Shown: in pieces, positions 31,151-40,885 of the stretch
Layout of the letters: each line of letters opens with the position of its first letter
Numbering within the stretch: the first letter of the stretch is position 1
Source of the DNA: Roseimaritima multifibrata
GTDB lineage: Bacteria > Planctomycetota > Planctomycetia > Pirellulales > Pirellulaceae
Reading direction: 5' to 3'
Assembly (NCBI RefSeq): GCF_007741495.1
Contig: NZ_CP036262.1
Location: 3,720,001-3,784,000 of the forward strand
DNA length: 64,000 nt
Position numbers and translations under genes: made by a program
Notes under the pieces: model-generated
Told to the model about the DNA's origin: nothing
Seen by the model: the letters and a program-made list of their open reading frames with translations, nothing else
Database searches by the model: none

Positions 31151-31200
31151 AAAGCCCAGCGGGCGACAGAACCACCCTTGTCTGTCGCCCGCTGGGCTTT
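31151..31200. repeat. 19-bp perfect hairpin
   Basis: Arms 31151-31169 and 31182-31200 are exact inverted repeats with a 12-base loop. The right arm ends in CTTT. It lies just left of the insertion sequence, within the dispersed-repeat mosaic, and could terminate transcription coming from the left. Confidence 0.75.
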
Positions 31201-31223
31201 AATACGCGCGCTAGGTATCCGTT

Positions 31224-31233
31224 GGCTTACGCC
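31224..31233. repeat. Target-site duplication, left copy
   Basis: ggcttacgcc immediately before the left inverted repeat; the identical decamer follows the right end at 32729-32738. The decamer is the loop and inner stem of a REP-like palindrome. Confidence 0.9.
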
Positions 31234-32728
31234 GAGCCCTTTCAAGCTAGCACTTTGGCGTTTTGGCATCTTGTTTGCGACTCTATCTAAGTAGTTTACT
31301 TAGAGGATGTTACGCAAAATGAGGTGTTGAAATGAATGTTGACGAACTGCTCGAACGCTTCAAAAAAGATTGTCCTGTAGCGTTAGGAACTCGTTTAGTG
31401 CTCAATCATTTGCTCAGTAACGAGCGGATGGACGCTCTCTTTGCGAGGCATGTAGAACGCCAAAGGTGCGGTGAACTATTGTTTTCTTCAGTCGCTGACG
31501 TCATGGCATGTGTTGCCCTGAAAATCAAACCTTCGGTGAATGCTGCTTACAGACGACACAAAGAAAATATCGAAGTTTCCATCGCATCCGTTTACAACAA
31601 ACTTCAAGGCATCGAGCTGCAGGTGAGCCGTGCTTTGGTTAGTGAAACAGCAGCCGAGCTTTCACAGTTGTGGGATCATCTTGAAGGTCCCAAATCATTG
31701 CCAGTGTTTAACGGCTACGCCACGCGGATCATGGACGGCAACCACTTGGCAGGAACGGAGCATCGCATCAAAGAGCTACGGACTCTTGGCGCTGCAGCCC
31801 TACCGGCCACCACCATTCCAATACTCGATCCCGACAAGAAGCTACTTGTGGACGTGATTGTTTGTCGCGATGGACATGCCGGCGAAGCCACTTTGCATCC
31901 CCAAATTTTTGACCTCGTCCAAAAGGATCAAGTTTGGATTGGTGACCGCCACTTTGCTTCGCAGAAGATGATGACGACCATCGCCTTAGACAAACAAGCG
32001 TTTTTCGTTTTGCGTCATTCAACAGCTTTGCTGCCGAACTGGGAATCGCAAGGAAAACGCAGTAAAATCGGGCCTTGTGATGGTGGCGTTTTGTATGAAC
32101 AGAAGATTTCTTTTACGTACCAAGGCCGCCCCCTTCACTTGCGTCGGATCACGATTGAACTCGATAAGCCGACTCGCAAAGGGGACAAAGCCGTCCACAT
32201 TTTGACCAATCTGCCCAAACGCGTCAGCGCAAAAAAAGTGGCGAAGGGATACCGTAAGCGATGGAACATCGAAACAGCCTTCCAGCAACTCGCCACGACG
32301 CTTCACAGTGAAATCAAGACGCTTGGATATCCCAAAGCGGCGCTATTCAGTTTTTGCATGGCGGTAATGATGTACAACATTCTGAGCGTGATAAAAACAT
32401 CGATTGGCTGTGCAGCGAACGACGCGGATTTAGCCGACAAGGTCTCGAGTTATTACGCGGCCAATGATGTCTCGGAATCGTGGAAAGGTTTTGCGATAGC
32501 GGTCACCGAAGAAGAGTTTGATTCTGTGTATCGAGAACTAACCTTGGAGCAGCTCGCTAAGGAGCTGGTCGACATCGGAAAGCAGCTCGATTTCAGCCGT
32601 TACAAAAAGAGCCCCAGAGGCCCAAAGAAGCCGCCACCAAAAAAGAAAAGCGGTAACCGCGGCAACCATGTTTCGACTGCCAAAATCCTCGACCAAAGAG
32701 CCGCTAAGTGCTAGCTTGAAAGGGCTCG
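31234..32728 (+). mobile_element. Complete IS4-type insertion sequence (1495 bp)
   Basis: The terminal inverted repeats are perfect over 22 bases (31234-31255 and 32707-32728). The element is flanked by the 10-base direct repeat ggcttacgcc at 31224-31233 and 32729-32738, the target duplication. One DDE transposase fills the element. Joining the flanks at one copy of the duplication restores a palindrome matching 60481-60500 in reverse complement, which confirms both ends. The perfect ends and intact transposase suggest a recent insertion. The IS4-family assignment rests on the transposase and the duplication size. Confidence 0.93.
31332..32714 (+). CDS. IS4-family DDE transposase
   Basis: A 460-residue protein with GAGGTG 7 bases upstream of the ATG. 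Candidate DDE residues are D in RIMDGNHLAGTEHR, D in VWIGDRHFAS, and E in the YRKRWNIETAFQQL segment, which has the Y-x2-R-x3-E spacing of the IS4 group. The lysine-rich C-terminus ends at a TAG that lies inside the right terminal inverted repeat. The frame is intact, so the enzyme is probably functional. It recognises the IS ends and inserts into host palindromes. Confidence 0.93.
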   Translation: MNVDELLERFKKDCPVALGTRLVLNHLLSNERMDALFARHVERQRCGELLFSSVADVMACVALKIKPSVNAAYRRHKENIEVSIASVYNKLQGIELQVSRALVSETAAELSQLWDHLEGPKSLPVFNGYATRIMDGNHLAGTEHRIKELRTLGAAALPATTIPILDPDKKLLVDVIVCRDGHAGEATLHPQIFDLVQKDQVWIGDRHFASQKMMTTIALDKQAFFVLRHSTALLPNWESQGKRSKIGPCDGGVLYEQKISFTYQGRPLHLRRITIELDKPTRKGDKAVHILTNLPKRVSAKKVAKGYRKRWNIETAFQQLATTLHSEIKTLGYPKAALFSFCMAVMMYNILSVIKTSIGCAANDADLADKVSSYYAANDVSESWKGFAIAVTEEEFDSVYRELTLEQLAKELVDIGKQLDFSRYKKSPRGPKKPPPKKKSGNRGNHVSTAKILDQRAAKC

Positions 32729-32870
32729 GCTTACGCCAACGGCAAGTATCTGCCGCCCGCTGGGCTAATAGCACTGCACTCAGACTCCGAAGGGCAGGGT
32801 TGAAACCGCAACCTGTAAATCGCACGTCGCGAGCGAAAGGCTACTATCCTTCCCCGCTTGCGAATAAATC
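32729..32870. repeat. Right half of the REP-like repeat split by the IS
   Basis: It begins with the right target duplication and continues ccaacggcaagtatctgccg, then agcactgcactcagactc and a final gtaaatcgcacg. This matches, in reverse complement, 60405-60500. The left half of the same repeat lies at about 31210-31233. A further gcgaaaggctac module lies near 32839. Confidence 0.8.
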
Positions 32871-32907
32871 GACAGCCCATTTCGGATGCTACCAAGAAAC
32901 AGTGCAG

Positions 32908-33219
32908 CTACGCATGTGCGTGGGAATAGGTTGGCGGATCACTTGCGGGAAAACTCTCGTCCGAAGCTTCGTCGATCATCTCTTCATCATGAGCGAAACC
33001 GGCAGCTCTTGCTTTCTGCCAGCCGACGGCAAGTTTCGAAGCGGCCGCCGTTCGTTCGAGTAAAACGTGATAATGATCTGGCGCCGCTTGCGTCGCGAAC
33101 TCTTCTGCCTGCCGAAGAAATTTAGATTTCTGATCGGCGTTCCTTGATATCGCCACCGCACATCGCCGCAGGTGATCGCATAGTTCCGTCCATTCAGATT
33201 CCAAATAGGGATCTTTCAT
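32908..33219 (-). CDS. Small conserved-type protein with SFPASDPPT tail
   Basis: A 103-residue soluble protein starting at 33219 with AAAGGA 7 bases upstream; a start 21 bases earlier lacks this. The N-terminal two thirds is helical (WTELCDHLRRCAVAISRNADQ). The end carries the motif DEASDESFPASDPPT, which recurs in many small bacterial proteins of unknown function. There is no membrane segment. It stands between the IS and the cardiolipin synthase gene on the same strand as the latter. Confidence 0.75.
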   Translation of the reverse strand: MKDPYLESEWTELCDHLRRCAVAISRNADQKSKFLRQAEEFATQAAPDHYHVLLERTAAASKLAVGWQKARAAGFAHDEEMIDEASDESFPASDPPTYSHAHA

Positions 33220-33404
33220 TGGTTTTCCTTTGCATTGCATATCGAATTGAATAACTAACGCGAACGCCGAATCGGTCGATCGAATTCAATAAGTCTGCAA
33301 TTTCGATGCCGAAGACAAAACGGCCAAAATACATCCCAAGTGTGTCACGAAAGCACAGATCCTGTGCACCGCTGGACAACGCGGAAGGAAAGGATTGCCA
33401 CGTT

Positions 33405-34904
33405 TTAAAGAACCGGGCTGAACAGACGAGCTAACGCCGTCCCGGCTCGAGCGAACCATGGACGCAATGGCCGATTCGACCCATTACTGCGTTTTGCGTT
33501 GGCAAAATCTCGATCGAGCATCTTTTCCACCTCACAGATGAATGCTCGGTCCTCAATCGCAACCATCACTTCAAAATTCAGGTGTAGCGACCGGTTATCA
33601 AAATTGGTCGATCCGATCAGCGTCAACGAATCGTCAACAAGAACACATTTCTGGTGAAGCATGCCATTTGTAAAACGGAATACAGGAACGCCAATCTCCG
33701 CCAATTTTCGTTCGTAATAGAATCCTGCCAGGTAGACGGCCCACAGGTCGGCAACGGATGGGATCAGCAGTCGCACATCGACTCCACGTGCCTTTGCCAT
33801 GGCCAAGGCTACGATCATCGCATCATCTGGTACCAGATAGGGCGTGCTGATCCAAAGGCGCTCCTTGGCAGCCCCAATGGCAGCCGAAAACATCATCGAC
33901 GTGCGCGGTCGTTCGTCGGCGGGTCCCGTCGTGCAAACGGCTCCCAATCCGCTCGGTTCTTCCTGCAAAGAAGGATCGTTAGAATCCGTTGTCCCGCAGT
34001 CCGTCTTCCGCTGCCAATCGGCCTCTGGTAGATCGGCTCTAGCCGCCCAGTAGTAATCACCGGCAAACACCGCTTGGACTTTTCGGGTCAGACTCCCCTC
34101 GATTTGAACGCTGGTGTCCCGCCATGGCGACATCGAAGGAATCGCCCCCAGATATTCATCCCCCACGTTCAACCCGCCGACGATCGAGACTCTGCCATCG
34201 ACGACGATCATCTTGCGGTGATTTCGAAAGTTGACCTGAAATCGATTCACCCAGCCCTGACGGGTGTTGAACGAATGCACATCCACACCGGCTTCGGTTA
34301 GGCGACGCAGATATCGGTTTGACAAACGAATGCACCCGACTTCGTCATATAACAGCCGAACCGTTACGCCTGCGTTAGCTCGTTCGATCAGTGCATCCGC
34401 AAAACGCTTTCCAATCTGGTCGTCACGGATGATGTAGAAGGAAGCGTACACGTACCGTTTCGCCGACTGGATTTGCCACAGCATCGTATCGAAAAAGGCT
34501 ATCCCATCGATAAGCAATCGATATTTATTTCCTTGGCTGACCGGAGTCCCCATGACGGTGGCAACCTGTGCCAAGGGGGACTGAAACGTCCGCGGCTGAT
34601 TGCACGGCTCGCTGAATAATTCTCGACGGATCGAAGTAACCGATTGATCATGTTCCTTTCCGATATCCCGGATCGCCTCTCGATATCCCTCGAACCGATT
34701 CCGGGCGAACACCCAGTACAGTGGCAATGCTAGGTAGGGAAGGGTAACCAACCCGACGACCCAAGCGACTGCAGCCTGTGAGGTTCGGACATGTTGAAGC
34801 GAGTGGAACGCCGAAAGCAGGGCGCACAAATGAATCAGCACCAAACCTGCTGGAATCAAAAGGCCCGCCGAGCCGTAATCAGAATACTCAAGCAGATATG
34901 TCAT
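33405..34904 (-). CDS. cls: Cardiolipin synthase (phospholipase D family)
   Basis: A 499-residue protein. The ATG at 34904 (MTYLLEYSDYG) gives two N-terminal membrane helices as in bacterial Cls; an upstream extension of 47 residues looks non-coding. Two HKD motifs are present: HRKMIVVDGRVSIVGG and HQKCVLVDDSLTLIGS, each followed by the conserved N-x-D/F pattern. The enzyme condenses phosphatidylglycerol into cardiolipin at the inner membrane. The central GTTDSNDPSLQEEPSG insert is a poorly conserved loop. Confidence 0.95.
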   Translation of the reverse strand: MTYLLEYSDYGSAGLLIPAGLVLIHLCALLSAFHSLQHVRTSQAAVAWVVGLVTLPYLALPLYWVFARNRFEGYREAIRDIGKEHDQSVTSIRRELFSEPCNQPRTFQSPLAQVATVMGTPVSQGNKYRLLIDGIAFFDTMLWQIQSAKRYVYASFYIIRDDQIGKRFADALIERANAGVTVRLLYDEVGCIRLSNRYLRRLTEAGVDVHSFNTRQGWVNRFQVNFRNHRKMIVVDGRVSIVGGLNVGDEYLGAIPSMSPWRDTSVQIEGSLTRKVQAVFAGDYYWAARADLPEADWQRKTDCGTTDSNDPSLQEEPSGLGAVCTTGPADERPRTSMMFSAAIGAAKERLWISTPYLVPDDAMIVALAMAKARGVDVRLLIPSVADLWAVYLAGFYYERKLAEIGVPVFRFTNGMLHQKCVLVDDSLTLIGSTNFDNRSLHLNFEVMVAIEDRAFICEVEKMLDRDFANAKRSNGSNRPLRPWFARAGTALARLFSPVL

Positions 34905-35160
34905 CGTGCCAGTATCCTCGGCGTGAATGGTTCCAACAAGCCGATCGCAGAGGCAATAATTCGCAGGACCGATTCCCCTCGGCTGGATTAACCGAAGTCC
35001 AATCCCCAGTCGGTGCCGTTGACCCAAAGTGCTTTCGGGGGGCATGGGCCGAGACAGGAGCTTTGTTTTCTTTACTTTTCTGTAAGGTTCTGCCTCCTGC
35101 TTCGTCTTCCATCCATCGTATAGTCATAGGACTACATTAACTTACTTGGAAGGAAAGACG

Positions 35161-35922
35161 ATGGATGATGACCTCGGAACCCCGGTCCAGAAGACTCGCT
35201 CTTCGCTTGGCAAGAAAGCCGGAGTCTTTTTTATCGTGGCGGTCGCGGTTCTCCTCGTTTACTTCAAATTCGGCCACTTGCTCAGCCTAGAAGGTCTCGC
35301 AACCCAGGAATCACAGCTACGAGCTTACCAGGCCGAACATCCGGTCCTGGTGTTCGGGGCAGCGTTTTTGGTCTATGTCCTCGCCACCGGTTTGTCACTT
35401 CCTGGTGCCGCGGCCCTCACACTCGTCTACGGCTGGTATTTTGGATTTGCACGCGGACTGGTCCTTGTCAGTTTCGCATCGACCGCTGGGGCGACGATGG
35501 CGTTCTTGCTCAGTCGGTTTCTATTTCGTGACGCGATTCAAAATCGATTTGGGCAACGACTGGAAAGCTTCAACCGATCCCTGGAGAAAGAAGGGCCCTT
35601 TTTCCTGTTCACTTTACGACTAATACCTGCGGTTCCATTTTTTGTCATCAACGCAGTCATGGGCTTAACCCCGATTCGGACGCGAACATTTTGGTGGGTC
35701 AGTCAAGTCGGCATGCTGGCAGGTACGGTGATCTACGTTTATGCCGGGTCAAGCGTACCCGACCTGCAAACGCTTGCGGACAAAGGGATCGGCGCGGTCT
35801 TCACTCCCAGTCAACTCGTAAAGCTCGCGATCGCCTTTGCCCTGCTGGGGCTCTTTCCGCTGGCCGTTCGATACGCAATGAAGTTCTTTTACCGTGGTCG
35901 ACCGGTGGGCGATGGCCAATAA
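35161..35922 (+). CDS. TVP38/TMEM64 (VTT domain) membrane protein
   Basis: A 253-residue protein. The ATG at 35161 follows GGAAGGAAAG. It has an N-terminal helix, then the VTT/DedA-type core (TGLSLPGAAALTLVYGWYFG, RLIPAVPFFVINAVMGLT) and a C-terminal helix. VTT proteins are thought to act as lipid scramblases or lipid-trafficking membrane proteins. It is followed 114 bases later by a flavin disulfide reductase, a gene pair often seen together in bacteria. Paired with the divergent cls gene, it suggests a membrane-lipid theme. Confidence 0.92.
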   Translation: MDDDLGTPVQKTRSSLGKKAGVFFIVAVAVLLVYFKFGHLLSLEGLATQESQLRAYQAEHPVLVFGAAFLVYVLATGLSLPGAAALTLVYGWYFGFARGLVLVSFASTAGATMAFLLSRFLFRDAIQNRFGQRLESFNRSLEKEGPFFLFTLRLIPAVPFFVINAVMGLTPIRTRTFWWVSQVGMLAGTVIYVYAGSSVPDLQTLADKGIGAVFTPSQLVKLAIAFALLGLFPLAVRYAMKFFYRGRPVGDGQ

Positions 35923-36036
35923 ATGGCCATACCAACAAGTCGGCTTCCCCGAAGGGACGTAGCCAACACTTGCAATGCCCCCCCTCGGCGGTTCCCGAAC
36001 ACTTCATCCAACGATCATCCACGAAAGATCCCTGCT

Positions 36037-37593
36037 ATGACTTCTAAGATTATCCAGTTGCAACCCGATGATGAACACAACCAGGCTCTTGAAGCGAACG
36101 TGCACCCGCCCGAATGGCAAAACCCTACTCCAAGCCAACCGTATCATTTAGTGGTCATCGGTGCCGGAACCGCAGGACTGGTCACTGCCGCCGGAGCCGC
36201 CGGCTTGGGAGCACGGGTCGCGATCATCGAACGGGAATTAATGGGTGGTGACTGCTTGAATGTTGGCTGTGTTCCATCAAAGGGAGTAATTGGTGCGGCT
36301 CGAGTGGCGGCAAGCGTTCGAAACGCAGCTCCGTTTGGCGTTAACGTTCCCGAGGGAGCCGCCGTTGATTTTGCCAAAGTGATGGAACGAATGCGTTCGA
36401 AGCGCAGCCAAATCAGCCACGCGGATTCCGCCAAACGTTTCAACGGCCTGGGCGTCGACGTATTCTTCGGCCAAGGGACCTTCGTTGATGACAATACGAT
36501 CTCGGTGACAAGAAAAAGTGGTGAGGTCTCAGAACTGAAATTTAAGAAGGCGGTCGTGGCAACTGGGGCCCGTGCCGCAGCGCCACCGATTAAAGGCCTT
36601 GATGGTGTGAACTACTTGACCAACGAAAGTCTCTTTTCGTTGACCGAATTGCCCAAACGATTCGGGATCGTCGGAAGTGGGCCCATCGGCAGCGAAATGG
36701 CTCAATCATTTGCTCGGTTTGGGAGCGAAGTCTTCCTGTTCGAACGAGGCGACCATATCCTGCCGCGTGAGGACGCCGAAGCATCCGCAGTGGTACAAGA
36801 CCAATTTATAAAAGATGGAATCCATCTGATTCTGGACGCGAAGGATATGGAGGTCGCCGCAGGGCCGGGAGAGTCGATTCGCGTTAAAGTCACGCAAAAC
36901 GGTCAAACAACCGAAACGATTGTCGATCACTTGTTGGTCGCGGTCGGTCGTGCACCGAATACAGACGGGTTGAACTTAGAAACGGTGCATGTGAAGTACG
37001 GTCAACAGGGATTGGAAGTTAACGACCAGTTGCAAACAACCAATCCACGGATCTATGCCGCCGGCGACATTTGCTCGAAATATAAGTTCACACACGCAGC
37101 CGACTTTCAAGCTCGAATCGTCATTCAGAACGCTTTGTTTGCCGTGGGACCATTTGGCAAGAAGAAAGCTAGCGACCTAATTATCCCCTGGGCGACCTAC
37201 ACTTCGCCGGAAATCGCACATGTTGGTATCTACCCACATGAGGCCAAGGAAACAGGAGTCGAAATCGATACCTACACACAACAGCTTGAACATGTCGATC
37301 GCGCCATCTTGGAAGGCAATGACGAAGGCTTTGTGAAGATCCACACGAAAAAGGGAACGGACACCATCGTTGGTGCAACCATTGTCGCCGAAAACGCTGG
37401 GGACATGATTTCAGAAATAACGGTGGCGATGCAGAACAAGATCGGCCTGGGAGGAATCGGATCCGCCATCCATCCTTACCCAACTCAAGCCGAAGCGATC
37501 CGAAAGTTGGGAGACCAGTACAGCCGGACGCGGCTAACCCCATTCAGCAAAAAGATGTTATCCATCCTGCAAAGGTTAAACGTAGGAAAGTAG
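36037..37593 (+). CDS. FAD-dependent pyridine nucleotide-disulfide oxidoreductase (mercuric reductase-like)
   Basis: A 518-residue protein starting at 36037 after a non-conserved upstream frame. It has a ~35-residue N-terminal extension, the FAD Rossmann motif VVIGAGTAGLVTAAGAAGLG, the redox-active disulfide GGDCLNVGCVPSKG, the NAD-binding GSGPIGSEMAQ, a second FAD motif YAAGDI and the C-terminal dimer motif HPYPTQAEAI with the catalytic His and Glu. It lacks the C-terminal Cys-Cys pair and the HMA domain of true MerA, so a role in mercury resistance is not supported. It is coupled with the TVP38 gene. Confidence 0.93.
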   Translation: MTSKIIQLQPDDEHNQALEANVHPPEWQNPTPSQPYHLVVIGAGTAGLVTAAGAAGLGARVAIIERELMGGDCLNVGCVPSKGVIGAARVAASVRNAAPFGVNVPEGAAVDFAKVMERMRSKRSQISHADSAKRFNGLGVDVFFGQGTFVDDNTISVTRKSGEVSELKFKKAVVATGARAAAPPIKGLDGVNYLTNESLFSLTELPKRFGIVGSGPIGSEMAQSFARFGSEVFLFERGDHILPREDAEASAVVQDQFIKDGIHLILDAKDMEVAAGPGESIRVKVTQNGQTTETIVDHLLVAVGRAPNTDGLNLETVHVKYGQQGLEVNDQLQTTNPRIYAAGDICSKYKFTHAADFQARIVIQNALFAVGPFGKKKASDLIIPWATYTSPEIAHVGIYPHEAKETGVEIDTYTQQLEHVDRAILEGNDEGFVKIHTKKGTDTIVGATIVAENAGDMISEITVAMQNKIGLGGIGSAIHPYPTQAEAIRKLGDQYSRTRLTPFSKKMLSILQRLNVGK

Positions 37594-37662
37594 GATGCGT
37601 TCTTGCCGGCCGGATTCCATTTTCAAGCACCGCAAAGCGATCCTGCCTCATGGGGATCCGTC

Positions 37663-39036
37663 CTACGTTTTGGGCCCTAGGTGAATCAGTTTTTTGTTTA
37701 TAAATTCTTGGATGCCCAGGCTGGAGAGTTCTCGTCCATAACCGGAATTTTTAACTCCTCCGAACGGCAACTCGGCTTGAGACCTAGTGGGTTGGTTCAC
37801 GAACATCATGCCGGTTTCGATTTGCTCGGCGACCCTTTGACCTCGCTGGATGTCTTTTGTGTAAACACTTCCCCCAAGACCGTACGATGATCGGTTTGCA
37901 AGTTCGATCGCCGCCGCTTCGTCCTTCACCACATAGACCGTTGCGACAGGCCCGAAAAGCTCCTGGTCGAATGTAGGCATGTCGGGGGTCACATCCGTCA
38001 GGATCGTTGCGTTGAAGTAGGCCCCCTCACAGTCCGGTCGATCTCCACCAAGTAAAACGGTTGCACCGGCGTCGATACTGGATTGGACTTGCTGCAGCAA
38101 TTTGACGGCAGCTTCTTCGCTCGACAGTGGTGCAAGGGTTGTATCCTCATCCATCGGGTCACCGATTTTCAGCTTCGACATTCCTTCCTTGAAAGCTGTC
38201 AAGAATTCGTCGGCAACCGATTCCACGACGATGAACCGTTTGGATGCGACACATGATTGCCCAGCATTCACAACCCTTCCCTTGACGGCCAACTCAGCCG
38301 TTTTTGGAATGTCTGCGTCTTCGAGGACGATGAACGGATCGTTCCCACCCAATTCTAAAACAGATCGTTTCAGGTTTTTGCCTGCCAGAGCTGCCACAGC
38401 CGCCCCCGCTTTTTCGCTCCCCGTTAAAGAAACGCCTTGCACTCTGGAATCCGCAACAACGGTTTCCACGAACTCTGAAGGGATAAACAAGTTGGTGTAA
38501 ACGCCTTTAGGGAGACCGCATTCATCAAACAGTTCAGCGATCGCCTGAGCGCACTGCGGCACGCTACTGGCATGTTTCAGCATGACGGCATTGCCAGCCA
38601 TAATGTTTGGGGCGGCAAAACGCACGACCTGGTAGAACGGGAAATTCCAAGGCATAACGCCCAGCAGCACGCCGATCGGCTCTTTACGGATGTAAGCGTT
38701 TGCGTCAACATCCTCCATCGGTTGGTCTGCAAGAAAGGTCTCGGCGCCGTTGGCATAGAAATCCGATATCTCCGCACAATACTCGATTTCTCTACGGCTC
38801 TCGGAGATTCGTTTCCCCATATCCAACGTGATCAGTCTGGCGAATTCATCGCTCCGCTTGCGAAGTTCTGTCGCGAATGCAAGCAGGACCTTTTTTCGTT
38901 CGGCGAAACTTGTTTTTCGCCAACTCTGGTAAGCCTCCCCGGCTGTCGCAACCGCATTTAGCGATTCATCCTTCGAAAGTGATGTAAAAGTTTGGAGGGT
39001 TTCATTGGTCGCAGGATTGATACTGGTAATGGGCAT
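37663..39036 (-). CDS. NAD(P)-dependent aldehyde (succinate-semialdehyde) dehydrogenase
   Basis: A 457-residue protein. The start at 39036 (MPITSINPATNE) matches the family, against a 31-residue longer frame. It has the cofactor region VLLGVMPWNFPFYQVVRF, the glutamate base in VLELGGNDPFIV, the nucleophile Cys in NAGQSCVASKRF and the late motif LPFGGVKNSGYGRE. The closest class is the short GabD-like semialdehyde dehydrogenases. It is convergent with the disulfide reductase gene. Substrate assignment is tentative. Confidence 0.93.
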   Translation of the reverse strand: MPITSINPATNETLQTFTSLSKDESLNAVATAGEAYQSWRKTSFAERKKVLLAFATELRKRSDEFARLITLDMGKRISESRREIEYCAEISDFYANGAETFLADQPMEDVDANAYIRKEPIGVLLGVMPWNFPFYQVVRFAAPNIMAGNAVMLKHASSVPQCAQAIAELFDECGLPKGVYTNLFIPSEFVETVVADSRVQGVSLTGSEKAGAAVAALAGKNLKRSVLELGGNDPFIVLEDADIPKTAELAVKGRVVNAGQSCVASKRFIVVESVADEFLTAFKEGMSKLKIGDPMDEDTTLAPLSSEEAAVKLLQQVQSSIDAGATVLLGGDRPDCEGAYFNATILTDVTPDMPTFDQELFGPVATVYVVKDEAAAIELANRSSYGLGGSVYTKDIQRGQRVAEQIETGMMFVNQPTRSQAELPFGGVKNSGYGRELSSLGIQEFINKKLIHLGPKT

Positions 39037-39659
39037 TTTTTGACTCCATTGAAGAATATCTAGGGGCAAGTAATGGGAAAGTTTGCTAAGTACAGCGAAC
39101 CAAACGTCCCCAAACACCGCGGTCATCATTCAACGCAAACTAGTGAATAATTCAGACAGCTTTGCATTTTAGAACTAGGGCTGGAGAGATACGGTCGTAG
39201 CGCGAAAAACACCTAAAGGGCAGGGGGAACTTCCACCAAAGGGTAGCCACAGTCTATTCGGGTCCTCATCCCAAACGGATCGACCGTCGATCACCTATTA
39301 TTGTTCGTCCGGGATGGATCACATCCGCCCCTGAACCATCGCCTGGCTCGCCATAAATTGGCGAGACATGCAGGATTTGTGCATAAAGTCTTGTGGGGGC
39401 CGACAGGTTGCGTGTCCTTCTTCTCCGTAGCAAATGACGTGGGAGTTGATGGCGACATCCAATGCCTCCAGATCGGCACTTCCAGCTAGGCATGAGCGCA
39501 AACTAGCGGAATCCCTCGCACGGACCGGCGTTCTACCAGTTGAAGCTGCAATCTAAGAACGAGGATCCAGGGGGTGCAAACCGCATGCCGATTCTTGAGC
39601 GTCAGCGACGACTTCACCTGACGGCTTTCAACACCGGGAAGCGGCTAAACCGTGCTCGT
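39037..39659. other. Intergenic region, no gene supported
   Basis: About 620 bases. A 60-codon minus-strand frame ending at 39319 (cysteine-rich, with VICYGEEGHATCRPPQDFMH) has a protein-like composition but only a TTG start and no recognised family. It may be a small gene or a decayed fragment. Nothing else is recognised. Confidence 0.4.
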
Positions 39660-40481
39660 TTAACCCAACGCCACGTCCAGGACCATCATGATCGTGAATC
39701 CGATCATTAGACTAATCGTTGCCAAGTCAACGTTTCCGGCACGATGTGATTCTGGAATCAGTTCCTCGACCACCACGAAGATCATCGCCCCGGCGGCGAA
39801 GCTTAATGCATACGGCAGGATCGCTACCGCGTAAGTGACCGTAGCGGCTCCGATGACCGCTGCGATTGGTTCAACCACCGCCGAGAGTTGACCGTACCAA
39901 AACGCCTTTCGGCGTGACATGCCTTCCATCCGAAGCGGCATGGCGACGGCCGTCCCCTCGGGAAAATTCTGCAGGCCAATTCCTAGTGTCAATGCAAGCG
40001 CCCCCGCGATTCCCGCTGAGGCTTGCCCCGCGATCACACCACCGAACGCAACGCCAACGGCAAGCCCTTCTGGAATATTGTGCAGGGTGATTGCCATGAC
40101 CAACAAGGTACTTCGACGCCAACGCGTTTTGGGGCCTTCCGATTCGGCGATCGAAAACCCGAGGTGCAAGTGCGGCAACAACTTGTCGCAAGCTAACAAT
40201 ACGGCTCCCCCGAGCAGAAATCCTACCGCGGCAGGCAACCACGACATCCCACCACGATTTTTAGAAATTTCAATCGCTGGGGCGAGTAGCGACCAATAGC
40301 TGGCAGCAATCATCACGCCACCAGACAATCCCAGCATTGCATCGATCAGCTTCTGATTGACGGCCTTTGCGAAAAAGACAAGCCCTGCGCCCGCCGCAGT
40401 GATGGCCCAAGTGAATAGGCCAGCCAGACCTGCCTGCGCGACGGGAGACAGCTGAAGAAAGTATTCGGTCAAACTTAACAT
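39660..40481 (-). CDS. ZIP-family metal transporter
   Basis: A 273-residue protein with eight predicted membrane helices. The two metal-binding helix signatures are clear: [18 protein letters not shown] and [19 protein letters not shown], plus [11 protein letters not shown] short histidine-poor variable loop ([18 protein letters not shown]) lies between helices 3 and 4. ZIP proteins import zinc, iron or manganese into the cytoplasm. It starts 21 bases after a small coiled-coil gene on the same strand, a likely two-gene operon. Confidence 0.93.
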   Translation of the reverse strand: MLSLTEYFLQLSPVAQAGLAGLFTWAITAAGAGLVFFAKAVNQKLIDAMLGLSGGVMIAASYWSLLAPAIEISKNRGGMSWLPAAVGFLLGGAVLLACDKLLPHLHLGFSIAESEGPKTRWRRSTLLVMAITLHNIPEGLAVGVAFGGVIAGQASAGIAGALALTLGIGLQNFPEGTAVAMPLRMEGMSRRKAFWYGQLSAVVEPIAAVIGAATVTYAVAILPYALSFAAGAMIFVVVEELIPESHRAGNVDLATISLMIGFTIMMVLDVALG

Positions 40482-40502
40482 GGATTAATCGTTATTCGCG
40501 AA

Positions 40503-40766
40503 TCAAACCGCATCGCGAATCCGCTTGAAGCCATCCCGTATTTCGCTGGCGACCAATTTCAGCGAGTCCAAGACATCGTCTGCCGATGTTTGGACCGCGT
40601 TCTTTAGTGGCTCATACTCATGTTCGAGTTCATCGACCTTGTCGCCAAGTTTGCTCAATTCCTCTCGAGCTTCCATTGACGCAAGGTGTGCTTGCAGCTT
40701 GAGCGCGTCACGTTCGTGTTTTAGTCCACGAATTAACTCGGCCACAATCTTGTCTTGTCCGCTCAT
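40503..40766 (-). CDS. Small coiled-coil protein upstream of ZIP transporter
   Basis: An 87-residue, highly charged, fully helical protein (DKIVAELIRGLKHERDALKL, then EELSKLGDKVDELEHEYEPL) with no membrane helix. The family is not recognised. The spacing of 21 bases to the ZIP start and the shared strand suggest co-transcription. It could be a regulatory or scaffolding partner, but nothing in the sequence shows which. Confidence 0.7.
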   Translation of the reverse strand: MSGQDKIVAELIRGLKHERDALKLQAHLASMEAREELSKLGDKVDELEHEYEPLKNAVQTSADDVLDSLKLVASEIRDGFKRIRDAV

Positions 40767-40885
40767 CTAAGATCCAGCTTGTTCTGGTGATACATCGAGG
40801 TCGTCTTAACAACTGGCGACATCTTACAACATTTTGCAAATTGCGAAATTGCAAAAGCCATGCCAGAGAATTCGCAAACCCCTTT

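Noticed and set aside
36037-37593. Mercuric reductase (merA)
   Set aside because: There is no N-terminal HMA domain and no C-terminal Cys-Cys pair, and no mer genes are nearby; only the general disulfide reductase family is supported.
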